From NCBI GenBank assembly GCA_015654715.1, contig JAATGK010000239.1:1-5757 (forward strand): a DNA stretch of 5,757 nt, in the 5' to 3' direction. A program made the translations under genes and the position numbers. The notes below the pieces were generated by a model. That model saw only the letters and a list, made by a program, of their open reading frames with translations. It made no database searches and had not been told where the DNA came from. How positions within the stretch are numbered: position 1 is the first letter of the stretch; the number at the start of each line of letters is the position of its first letter. This stretch comes from Alphaproteobacteria bacterium (GTDB taxonomy: Bacteria; Pseudomonadota; Alphaproteobacteria; Micropepsales; Micropepsaceae). Of the stretch, positions 1 through 5,757 are shown one piece after another.

Positions 1-1238
1 ACCACCGAAATGGCCAGCACCACCGGCACGGTGATCGGCCGGATTTCGACGCCGCTGCCGAAGACGCTCCAGCCCACGCCTTGCGCCAGCGCGGCACCGG
101 CCGCAAGGCCGATAACCCCGCCGATCAAGCCGACCACGACCGCCTCGCTGATAAAGAGAAGGTGGATTTCACCGGCGGCCGCGCCCAGCGCCTTCATCAA
201 TCCGATCTCAGCAGCGCGTTCTGTAATAGTGGTGTTCATCAATGCCGAAACGCACATCGCGGCGGCAAGGATGGCGGCGATACTGACCACCAGCAGCAAT
301 GTTTGGATGCGGCTGACGACGGCGCCCTCGCCCGCGGCCACCTGCCAGATCGGCCGGGCTGACGCATCGGGAACTGCTTCCTCGATCTGATGGGCAATCG
401 AACTGACATAGGCGGTGCAATACCAGGTGTCGTATTCCTCGGAGGTCAGACCATCCACGCCCGCCCGCTGCGCCTTGCGCGACAGTTCATTCTCGGGGAC
501 TGTCAAGGCACTGACGTCCACCGCCTGTACCCGGCCGGGCAGACCGGCGAACGTTTGCACCAGCGCCAGCGGCGCAATCAAGGCATCGTCTTCATCGCCG
601 CCGCTGGAAAGAATGCCCGAGACCGTCAGTGTCCGCGCGGGCATGCGGCTTCCATCTGAATCGCGCACCGTAACGCGGGCGCCAACGCCGAGGTTCAGCC
701 GCGCGGCGAGGCGGCGCCCCACCAGAACGCGATCGGACACTCTGCTCCCAGGCCCGTCCTGCGGCCACGCGCCCTCGACCTGCCAGAACCTGTCGATACT
801 GCGTACACCGGTGCGATAGCTCTCGTCATCCGGTAGCGGCACAACATGATCGAAATAGGTGCCGATCAGAGGTGCCCCCGCGGAGCTTCCGTGCGCCTCC
901 ACGCGTACCGCCATGTCGAGGCGAGGCGCCAGGCCGACGATGTTGTTGCGCCAGAAGATGTCCTTGATCTTGGGCAGATCCCCTTCGTCGAGGTAATCGC
1001 GGCCCTTGAGCGGATTGTAATCGACGCCGCCGATCAAGAGCGGCGTAGCGTCGGCCTTTGGCGTGACGCGGATGTTGGAGCCGTAGGCCGTCATCTCCTG
1101 CGCCATTTTATCACCGACATCGACCGACAACGCGAACAGCGTGGTGATCAACGCGGCAGCGAGCGCAACAGTCGAGGCGGCGAGAATCTTACGCTTGCGC
1201 CCCTCGAACAAGGATCGCCACAGCATTCTCAGGATCAT
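1..1238 (-). CDS. FtsX/MacB-type ABC transporter permease, 3' end beyond window
   Basis: Partial gene: 412 codons read from an ATG at 1238 and still open at base 1. Translating the minus strand gives MILRMLWRSLFEGRKRKILA, then a first membrane helix (about residues 18-38), a long periplasmic domain (about 40-308), a second helix (about 310-334), a third (about 358-388) and the start of a fourth (from about 402). This is the MacB/LolC/FtsX layout. The family hallmark after helix 2, ERAAEIGLMKALGA (residues 340-353), is clear. The periplasmic domain carries one cysteine, in WYCTAYVSSIAHQIEE (272-287). The start lies 7 bases after the DUF2318 stop, with AGGGG and GTGAGGG purine stretches just upstream, so translation is probably coupled. 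FtsX-type permeases usually drive mechanical work on periplasmic or envelope substrates rather than channel solutes, and need a separate ATPase, expected further downstream outside the window. Comparable permeases follow the DUF2318 gene in P19 iron-uptake loci. Substrate unknown. Confidence 0.9.
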   Translation of the reverse strand, partial: MILRMLWRSLFEGRKRKILAASTVALAAALITTLFALSVDVGDKMAQEMTAYGSNIRVTPKADATPLLIGGVDYNPLKGRDYLDEGDLPKIKDIFWRNNIVGLAPRLDMAVRVEAHGSSAGAPLIGTYFDHVVPLPDDESYRTGVRSIDRFWQVEGAWPQDGPGSRVSDRVLVGRRLAARLNLGVGARVTVRDSDGSRMPARTLTVSGILSSGGDEDDALIAPLALVQTFAGLPGRVQAVDVSALTVPENELSRKAQRAGVDGLTSEEYDTWYCTAYVSSIAHQIEEAVPDASARPIWQVAAGEGAVVSRIQTLLLVVSIAAILAAAMCVSALMNTTITERAAEIGLMKALGAAAGEIHLLFISEAVVVGLIGGVIGLAAGAALAQGVGWSVFGSGVEIRPITVPVVLAISV

Positions 1239-1245
1239 GGCGCCC

Positions 1246-2547
1246 TCACTCCCCTGCCGCGGCAGTTGCGGCTTTGGTAAAATTCGACGCGCCATTCTCA
1301 AGATCGGAGGCGGCGATGACGATGGCCCCTTTCACTACCTCATGCGGCAACGGTATTGGGTTACAGCCGCCCAGCTTGCCGATTGAAGGACGGAATATGC
1401 GCACATTGCAGGCGACGCAGATGATCTCCTCGCCGCGCTGGATATAGCCCGCGTCGCCGCAGATCTTGCAGGCATCAAACACCACGCCGATATCGACATG
1501 GGCCGCGTCGTAACGGTTGATCAGGAAGAACCGTACCTGCAGCCCTTCGGCCGAGGCATAGGCAAAGCGGTAAAGCTTGCCGTCCTTGACTTGGTCGATC
1601 GGGATGCGGACGTACCCGCCGGCATCCGCCTGCACCTGGGTTGCCGGGGACAAGGCAGGCGGCAGCGAGGCATAGAAATCCTGGAACAGCAGTACGACCA
1701 GCAGCAGCCCCGTAATTGCGAAGAGGCCACCGCGCCAATGCCTTTCCGCCAGCACGCGGGCGGTTTGCAGGCGGCGCGCCACGCGATCTTCTATAGGCCG
1801 GGCACGGAAACGGCGGACGAAGGCGATCAGCGCGAGCGCCAGGCAGAGGCCGAGATCAGCATAGGCCAACCAGGGATCAACGACGGAAAGCTGCGCGGCA
1901 TAGGAAATCCGCCCCGCCGTAACCTCGATCCATTCAAGGCGCAGTAGGCTTTGCACGACCTCCCCCGACTCCGCGACCGTGGTTATGAGCAGAACCAGAA
2001 CGAGCACCGCCCCCGCAGCAATGCCGCCCGCCTTGCTTGCGATCCGGTTGAGCGCCACGCCCAGCACGACGAGCATGGCCAGTCCGATCAGGATCGCGGC
2101 ACAATTAAGGATCAAGTCGGTATTGACGACATTGGTCGCGGTCAAGCCGTGCGCGATGGCGCGGCCATAGACGTCAAAAACACCGAGCGCGACCAGAACG
2201 GCAGCAAGCGCCGCGCCGTAACCATAGCGCAGACGGACCATCGCCCGCCCGACCACCGAACGCGCCAACCGGCCGACGAAGGGAAGAGAGAGCAGAAGTA
2301 ACAGTAAAGCCAGAGACGCAGCCAGGAACGAAGCGCTATGCAGAATGGCGCCCACAGCCGTCTCGCCGGTGCTTAACACATCATCGAAGACGGCGGCCAA
2401 CGCACCCGCCATAACACCGCAAGCCAACGCCCCCGCCAGCCAGGTACGTCTGGGCACGCCCGCTTCGCCCATCGCCGTGAACCATAGCACGGTGGCGAGG
2501 ATCGCGGGGCTCAGCGCATGCACCAGGGCGGCGATGTAGAAGGCCAA
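1246..2547 (-). CDS. Polytopic membrane protein with C-terminal DUF2318 (predicted Fe-S/metal-binding) domain
   Basis: A 433-residue protein. The N-terminal two thirds hold about eight hydrophobic helices (roughly 4-24, 37-55, 67-90, 108-126, 145-167, 174-192, 226-244, 272-290). A soluble tail of about 140 residues follows. The tail carries five cysteines in the DUF2318 pattern: CKIC (C360, C363), CVAC (C377, C380) and GGCNP (C395), a likely metal or Fe-S ligand set. The start is TTG: no ATG or GTG lies between the upstream in-frame TAG and 2547, and GGAG sits 7 bases before the TTG. A GTG eight codons later is the alternative, but would cut into the first helix. The gene lies between P19 and an FtsX-type permease, as in Campylobacter Cj1660, which supports a role in periplasmic iron handling. 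Electron or thiol transfer to iron is a plausible inference; no reaction can be shown from sequence. No REXXE iron-permease motif is present, so it is not a second FTR1. Confidence 0.88.
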   Translation of the reverse strand: MAFYIAALVHALSPAILATVLWFTAMGEAGVPRRTWLAGALACGVMAGALAAVFDDVLSTGETAVGAILHSASFLAASLALLLLLLSLPFVGRLARSVVGRAMVRLRYGYGAALAAVLVALGVFDVYGRAIAHGLTATNVVNTDLILNCAAILIGLAMLVVLGVALNRIASKAGGIAAGAVLVLVLLITTVAESGEVVQSLLRLEWIEVTAGRISYAAQLSVVDPWLAYADLGLCLALALIAFVRRFRARPIEDRVARRLQTARVLAERHWRGGLFAITGLLLVVLLFQDFYASLPPALSPATQVQADAGGYVRIPIDQVKDGKLYRFAYASAEGLQVRFFLINRYDAAHVDIGVVFDACKICGDAGYIQRGEEIICVACNVRIFRPSIGKLGGCNPIPLPHEVVKGAIVIAASDLENGASNFTKAATAAAGE

Positions 2548-2558
2548 TGGCGAACTCC
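2548..2558 (-). promoter_or_regulatory. Ribosome binding site deciding a TTG start
   Basis: GGAG (complement of 2555-2558) sits 7 bases upstream of the TTG at 2547. It is the only good Shine-Dalgarno match placed for this frame, and it supports TTG as the start of the DUF2318 gene. A TTG start usually lowers initiation, so this membrane protein may be made at a lower level than P19 encoded just before it. Confidence 0.5.
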
Positions 2559-2627
2559 GTATCGAAACCGGAATGCCCCAGTTCTAAAAGGAACGGGAGC
2601 AAAACCGGCCTCATGGCAAGATCAGAC

Positions 2628-3173
2628 TTACCTCTTCTTCTTCTGCACGTAGGAGAAGTCGTACTGCACATCGAACGGCTGGAACCACGGGCCAACACCG
2701 GTGGCCTTGTCGGTATGGCGGCCGAATCCCTGTTTTGACGGCGGATCGACGTGGAAGCTGAGGTGATAGTTGCCGGTTCCGGGCATCTTGATATTGGAAC
2801 CGTAATGCGGCCCGTCGCTGGCAACCATGGGCATCAAATTGCCACTGAGCTTCTTGCCCGTGCTTTTGTTTAGCAGAGTATACGAAACCGTTAGGCTGGG
2901 AATCCACTCGCCAGCGCCGAAGCCATTGGGATTGCCTTTGCGGGCATGGATGTCGGCCTCGAGATGGACGTCGGCCTGCGCGGCGGGCATATCAATGCCG
3001 TGCGGTTCCATCTCGATTGGATTGAGATAGACGGCGCCGATATCCAGCGTTCCAACCGATTTAGTGCCGATCTCCGTTTCCGGATTCTCCGCGCCCGTTG
3101 CCGCGTAAGCCGCACCTAAGCTCATTGCCCCAGTCGCCACCAGCGCCAAGGCCGCATTCCTCAAGACCTTCAT
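2628..3173 (-). CDS. fetP: Periplasmic P19/FetP/Tpd-family iron-binding protein
   Basis: A 181-residue protein. It starts with a Sec signal peptide, MKVLRNAALALVATGAMSLG, with likely cleavage after AAYA (residue 24). The ATG at 3173 is preferred over an in-frame start at 3236 because it places the signal peptide at the N-terminus and follows GGAGAGGGAAG. The mature part matches the P19 family: YLNPIEMEPHGI (49-60), DVHLEADIHA (68-77), NLMPMVASDGPHYGSNIKMP (112-131) and NYHLSFHVDPP (135-145). H70, E72, M116, H123 and H153 fall at the spacing I recall for the metal-site residues of E. coli FetP and C. jejuni P19 (His, Glu, Met, His, His). The family forms dimers that bind copper or manganese plus iron and feed the partner FTR1 permease, encoded just upstream. 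The short basic tail (KKKR) ends the protein. The symbol follows E. coli usage; p19, tpd and ftrA name the same family elsewhere. The exact metal preference here is not visible. Confidence 0.93.
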   Translation of the reverse strand: MKVLRNAALALVATGAMSLGAAYAATGAENPETEIGTKSVGTLDIGAVYLNPIEMEPHGIDMPAAQADVHLEADIHARKGNPNGFGAGEWIPSLTVSYTLLNKSTGKKLSGNLMPMVASDGPHYGSNIKMPGTGNYHLSFHVDPPSKQGFGRHTDKATGVGPWFQPFDVQYDFSYVQKKKR

Positions 3174-3194
3174 TTTCTTCCCTCTCCACGTTAG

Positions 3195-3212
3195 GGCGGC
3201 CCCTACGCCGCC
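3195..3212 (-). other. Intergenic hairpin before the P19 ribosome binding site
   Basis: A perfect 6-base stem, GGCGGC and GCCGCC, with a 6-base loop lies 22 bases upstream of the P19 start, immediately before its GGAGAGG region. No T tract follows it, so it is not an intrinsic terminator. It could protect the 5' end of a processed P19 message or affect initiation. The pairing is seen; the function is inference, and short GC stems arise by chance in GC-rich DNA. Confidence 0.3.
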
Positions 3213-3236
3213 AAGACCAGACCAATTGTCGAACAC

Positions 3237-3265
3237 AAAAAAAATGTCTTCACGACCGCCGGTCG
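3237..3265 (-). terminator. Hairpin plus T8 tract at the permease gene end: weak terminator or attenuator
   Basis: The end of the permease gene holds CGACC, GGC, GGTCG, a 5-base stem with 3-base loop (3253-3265) that touches the TGA stop. Eight consecutive T residues follow on the minus strand (3237-3244). About 8 bases separate stem and T run, so this is not a canonical intrinsic terminator. It could give partial termination or pausing between the permease and P19 genes. Low confidence. Confidence 0.25.
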
Positions 3266-5211
3266 CCCGGAGCTTCGACCGGCACGGCAGCCGCTCGCTG
3301 GCGCAGAATCACGGCCAGAGAAACCAGCGCCGCCAGCACCAGAAACGCCTGGGGCAGCAGACTCTGCCAATAAGGATAGATGCCGAGTGCCGGGATTTCG
3401 GGCATGCCCGAAATCAATGTTGGGGTGAACACCTTGCCCTCCGCCAGTTCCATCACGCCCTGACCTGCGAAGACAAAAGCCATCGCATAAATCAATGCTC
3501 CAGTGATCTGGAAGAACGGCCGGATTGCCATTCGCATCGCGCCCGCCTGCATGGCCCAATAGATCAACCCCAATCCAAGACAGCCGACGACGAATCCTCC
3601 GGCGATGGCGGCGAGGCCCATGACCCCGGCACTGATGGTCAGCGCCTGATAGAACAAGACCGTCTCTGCTCCCTCGCGATAGACGGCCAGAAAACTGGTC
3701 AGCCATAATGCCCTGATCGAACCGGAGGATAGGGAGGTATCGACCTTGTCCTTGATGTAGGCCGTCCACTTTTCTGCCTCCGCCTTCGAGATCAGCCAGT
3801 AGCTGACGAAAAACAGCATAACCACAGCGAAGAGCATGGTGCCGCCTTCCAGCACCTCTTGGCTGGCGCCGCCGCTGTGGAGCGCGAGCTTGATCACTAC
3901 CGCGGTTGCCGCGCTGGCCAGGAGCGCAACGAATACGCTGTTGCCGATGACACGCTTCTTGTCGCTGTGTCCAATTTTGACGAGGTACGCGATGATCGCC
4001 GTCACGATCACCATCGCCTCGAATCCTTCGCGCAGAATGATCAGGAGCGCATAGCTGAACAGCGCCCAGGGAGTGCTACCCCCTTCTCCGCCCAAGAGTT
4101 CGACCGCGCGAGTCAAATCCGCTTTCATAGAATCGGCTTCCGCCTGCAACGCAGCCGGTGCAGCACGCTTGTCGATCAACGCCATCATCTTGCTGAAATG
4201 GGCTTCCAGCGCGGTCTTGAAGGCGGTGTCGCGCGCACCAATCCGCGATTCCATGCCGCTGGCTTCGAAGACGTCGAAATACGCGTTTTGCAGCAGTTCC
4301 GTCGCCGCATTGGCCTTGCCCTGGGCCGCCAATGCAATCGCTTGTGCAAAAGCGGCGTTCACCTTGCCCGCGACGAGATTCCAATCTGCGGAAGGAGTCT
4401 CATCCTTTGCCCGTTCCGCCGCCGCGCCAACTAAGGGCAGGCCGGGCAACTGCGCGGTCATCTCGTCGGTCATCACCGTGGCCGACCCGCGGATCTGGTC
4501 GGCCCGTCCTTCTTTCACCAAATCGCCGATGCGTATGAATTCCGCCTCATAAGCGCCATCCTGCTGTTGGGAAACATAGCGGCGGATCGCGATGGTGAAT
4601 TCGGAATTTTTGTACTGATCAAACCGCGCCTGATTGACGAGTGCGGCCGCTCTAGCAGCGTCGCCTTTCTCCACCGCGTCGGCCGCTGCCATCAAATCGC
4701 TGCGAATGGCAGCAACGACGTTCTGCCAATATGGCTCGATCTTTTTGGGCATCGCGACCGGCGCGTTGCCTGCCGTCGTATCTGTGCCCGCTGTACCGTC
4801 CGCCTTCTGCCCAACCAGGACCGCGCCGCTTTCCAGCTCCGGCACGATTTCGTTCAATGCCGCCATATGAGCCTTGATGATGCTGTCGATCTGTGCGGGC
4901 GGCGCACCATCGCTCATGAGCTTGCGAAGAGTGGCATAATCGCTTTCCAGCTCGTAGCTGCGCTTGGCGGAGATGTTGATCCGGATCGGCCCTTCCAAAG
5001 CCTCGAACATATGAAAATAGGTGCTTTGCACTTTCGCCTTGGCGGCGGACGCGTTTCCAGCACGATAGTCGGCCGCCGCCGAAATCAAGCGTGAATCGAT
5101 TTCAGCGACCGTGCCGCGGTAGTCGGGCTTACTTTCCGTGGCGTAAGCAACGCTCCACCAACTACCGAACAACAGCAGCAACGCCGCCAGCACAATTCTC
5201 GTCGCCCTCAT
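3250..5211 (-). CDS. fetM: FTR1-family iron permease with large periplasmic N-terminal domain (FetM-like)
   Basis: A 653-residue inner-membrane iron transporter. The ATG at 5211 is chosen because it opens a signal peptide (MRATRIVLAALLLLFGSWWS, cleavage near residue 24, AYA) and follows AGAGGG at about 7 bases. An in-frame upstream ATG at 5337 would add 42 non-hydrophobic residues and translate through the putative operator. Residues 25-378 form a helical, probably periplasmic domain with three related units near 43-128, 165-259 and 287-374. Residues 383-636 form the seven-helix FTR1 domain, with both iron-transport motifs intact: REGFE (394-398) in the first helix and REGAE (512-516) in the fourth. 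Those acidic residues carry iron across the membrane in the yeast Ftr1 and bacterial EfeU family. No cytochrome or cupredoxin partner is encoded here. The P19 gene follows after 76 bases, matching the FetM-FetP and Campylobacter Cj1658-P19 pairs, so P19 is the expected iron donor. It is the first gene of the operon, below a Fur-like site. Confidence 0.95.
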   Translation of the reverse strand: MRATRIVLAALLLLFGSWWSVAYATESKPDYRGTVAEIDSRLISAAADYRAGNASAAKAKVQSTYFHMFEALEGPIRINISAKRSYELESDYATLRKLMSDGAPPAQIDSIIKAHMAALNEIVPELESGAVLVGQKADGTAGTDTTAGNAPVAMPKKIEPYWQNVVAAIRSDLMAAADAVEKGDAARAAALVNQARFDQYKNSEFTIAIRRYVSQQQDGAYEAEFIRIGDLVKEGRADQIRGSATVMTDEMTAQLPGLPLVGAAAERAKDETPSADWNLVAGKVNAAFAQAIALAAQGKANAATELLQNAYFDVFEASGMESRIGARDTAFKTALEAHFSKMMALIDKRAAPAALQAEADSMKADLTRAVELLGGEGGSTPWALFSYALLIILREGFEAMVIVTAIIAYLVKIGHSDKKRVIGNSVFVALLASAATAVVIKLALHSGGASQEVLEGGTMLFAVVMLFFVSYWLISKAEAEKWTAYIKDKVDTSLSSGSIRALWLTSFLAVYREGAETVLFYQALTISAGVMGLAAIAGGFVVGCLGLGLIYWAMQAGAMRMAIRPFFQITGALIYAMAFVFAGQGVMELAEGKVFTPTLISGMPEIPALGIYPYWQSLLPQAFLVLAALVSLAVILRQRAAAVPVEAPGDRRS

Positions 5212-5277
5212 CGCCAATCCCTCTTGGCCGGATTGCCCAACGGAACCGCCCCCGCGCATCCAACCAACTTGAGAATC
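5212..5277 (-). promoter_or_regulatory. 5' leader of the iron-uptake operon with ribosome binding site
   Basis: This stretch between the putative operator and the permease ATG holds AGAGGG about 7 bases upstream of the start. I see no reading frame with support in it and no convincing riboswitch-like fold. I could not fix a -35/-10 pair: a TTGAAA (complement of 5326-5331) and a CTAATA (complement of 5299-5304) are 21 bases apart, too far for a standard promoter. Confidence 0.4.
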
Positions 5278-5300
5278 TAGTTGCGAGTCATTCGCAACTA
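5278..5300. promoter_or_regulatory. Perfect 23-base palindrome, probable Fur-family operator
   Basis: Arms TAGTTGCGA and TCGCAACTA are exact reverse complements (9 bases each) around GTCAT. The minus-strand core, TTGCGAATGACTCGCAA, resembles GC-rich variants of the Fur box, in which GCGAAT or GAGAAT replace GATAAT half sites. A further TGAGAAT half-site-like word sits next to it at 5270-5276. The centre is about 78 bases before the permease start, a position suited to repression of the operon. Fur controls many iron permease operons. Other Fur-superfamily or iron regulators cannot be excluded from sequence alone. Confidence 0.65.
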
Positions 5301-5757
5301 TTAGGCAACATTTCACATCCGGGGCTTTCAAAAACACCTAGGCATTTGGACGCATCCCGACGATCGACAAGAAACACCACCCGTGAATCTCAATCGGTCG
5401 GCCTCGCTGATCGCGAGGCGATGCGCAGTGTCGGAAGATGCATCACCGAAGGCGCGCGTCACACGCACGACCGCCATGTGTTCCGGAGAGAATGATCAAC
5501 GACGCAGAAATCGGCTTCACTAGAAGTTCGTATCTCAATGCACTGGCATTCTTTCCGCGTTTGAAAGCAACAGTGTTCGCGGCATCTCCGCGTTCTTCGA
5601 AGGTTCGATAAACACGGGTTTCACGGGTTCCCCTGCACCCCAAGTTTCGATTGTCCTGGAGAAACGCACTTCGGAACCGACTGCTCTTTGTATGAGGCTG
5701 CCTTTGCACGATTTTTCCGAAAGCGCGCAAGCTTTTTGGCGCACTTTCTGGGCGACA
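5301..5757. other. Stretch without a supported gene
   Basis: I see no convincing gene here. Two minus-strand frames stay open to the window edge, ending near 5535 and 5443; neither gives a recognisable protein. The first ends ...NAEMPRTLLLSNAERMPVH and could be the C-terminus of a gene starting outside the window, but nothing supports it beyond openness. A 39-codon plus-strand frame (5492-5611) follows GGAG but looks like nothing known. Small features are an inverted repeat at 5401-5419 and a tandem 9-mer (CACGGGTTT, CACGGGTTC) at 5613-5630. The upstream part, to about 5340, probably contains the operon promoter. Confidence 0.5.
5401..5419. repeat. Perfect inverted repeat (7-base arms)
   Basis: GCCTCGC and GCGAGGC are exact reverse complements around TGATC. 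No T tract follows on either strand, so it is not a standard intrinsic terminator. It lies about 190 bases upstream of the permease start and could be an operator, the stem of a decayed terminator, or chance. Confidence 0.35.

Noticed and set aside
846..1280. Long plus-strand open frame opposite the ABC permease
   Set aside because: Arg/Asp/Gln-rich composition typical of antisense frames in GC-rich DNA; the minus strand encodes a clear FtsX-type permease.
3174..3236. N-terminal extension of P19 from an in-frame start at 3236
   Set aside because: It would place 21 extra residues before a clear signal peptide; the ATG at 3173 has a good ribosome binding site.
3859..4434. 191-codon plus-strand open frame opposite the iron permease
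   Set aside because: Antisense shadow of the FTR1-family gene with no recognisable domain or start signal.
5212..5337. N-terminal extension of the iron permease from an ATG at 5337
   Set aside because: It would bury the signal peptide at residue 43 and translate through the Fur-like palindrome; the ATG at 5211 has a ribosome binding site.
5492..5611. 39-codon plus-strand frame starting MINDAEIGFT, preceded by GGAG
   Set aside because: Too short, no recognised similarity and no context; the purine run is close to the ATG and may be chance.
5590..5640. GGTTCGA word resembling a tRNA T-loop
   Set aside because: No matching acceptor, anticodon or D-arm pairing could be found around it.
5535..5757. 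Minus-strand frame open to the right edge, possibly a gene end
   Set aside because: Not recognised, a competing frame is also open, and composition gives no coding signal I can trust.

Overview
The window is GC-rich DNA with mostly G or C at third codon positions, from a proteobacterium-like Gram-negative. An alphaproteobacterium is a reasonable guess, but no taxonomic marker is present. The four supported genes all lie on the minus strand in one close-packed order, so they read right to left: an FTR1-family iron permease with a large periplasmic domain (5211 to 3250), a periplasmic P19/FetP/Tpd-type iron-binding protein (3173 to 2628), a membrane protein with a C-terminal five-cysteine DUF2318 domain (2547 to 1246), and an FtsX/MacB-type ABC permease (1238 to 1, cut by the window edge).

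This order (permease, P19, DUF2318 protein, ABC permease) matches, from memory, the P19 iron-uptake locus of Campylobacter jejuni (Cj1658 to Cj1661, followed there by a second permease, an ATPase and thioredoxin-like proteins). It is also related to E. coli FetMP. Inferred working model: P19 binds iron in the periplasm with help from a second metal, the FTR1 permease moves iron across the inner membrane, and the DUF2318 protein plus the ABC module supply electrons, thiol chemistry or ATP-driven work on the periplasmic side. What the DUF2318 and FtsX parts do in these loci is poorly understood, and they are the least explained part of the window.

Upstream of the first gene (5212 to 5757) I see no convincing gene. 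This stretch holds a perfect 23-base palindrome (9-base arms, 5-base centre; 5278 to 5300) that looks like a Fur-family operator, which fits an iron-repressed operon. It also holds a second, unexplained inverted repeat at 5401 to 5419. Between the permease and P19 genes lie a hairpin at the stop codon, an eight-base T tract and a second hairpin just before the P19 ribosome binding site, which may set the ratio of the two proteins.

No RNA genes, CRISPR arrays, insertion sequences or prophage genes were recognised.
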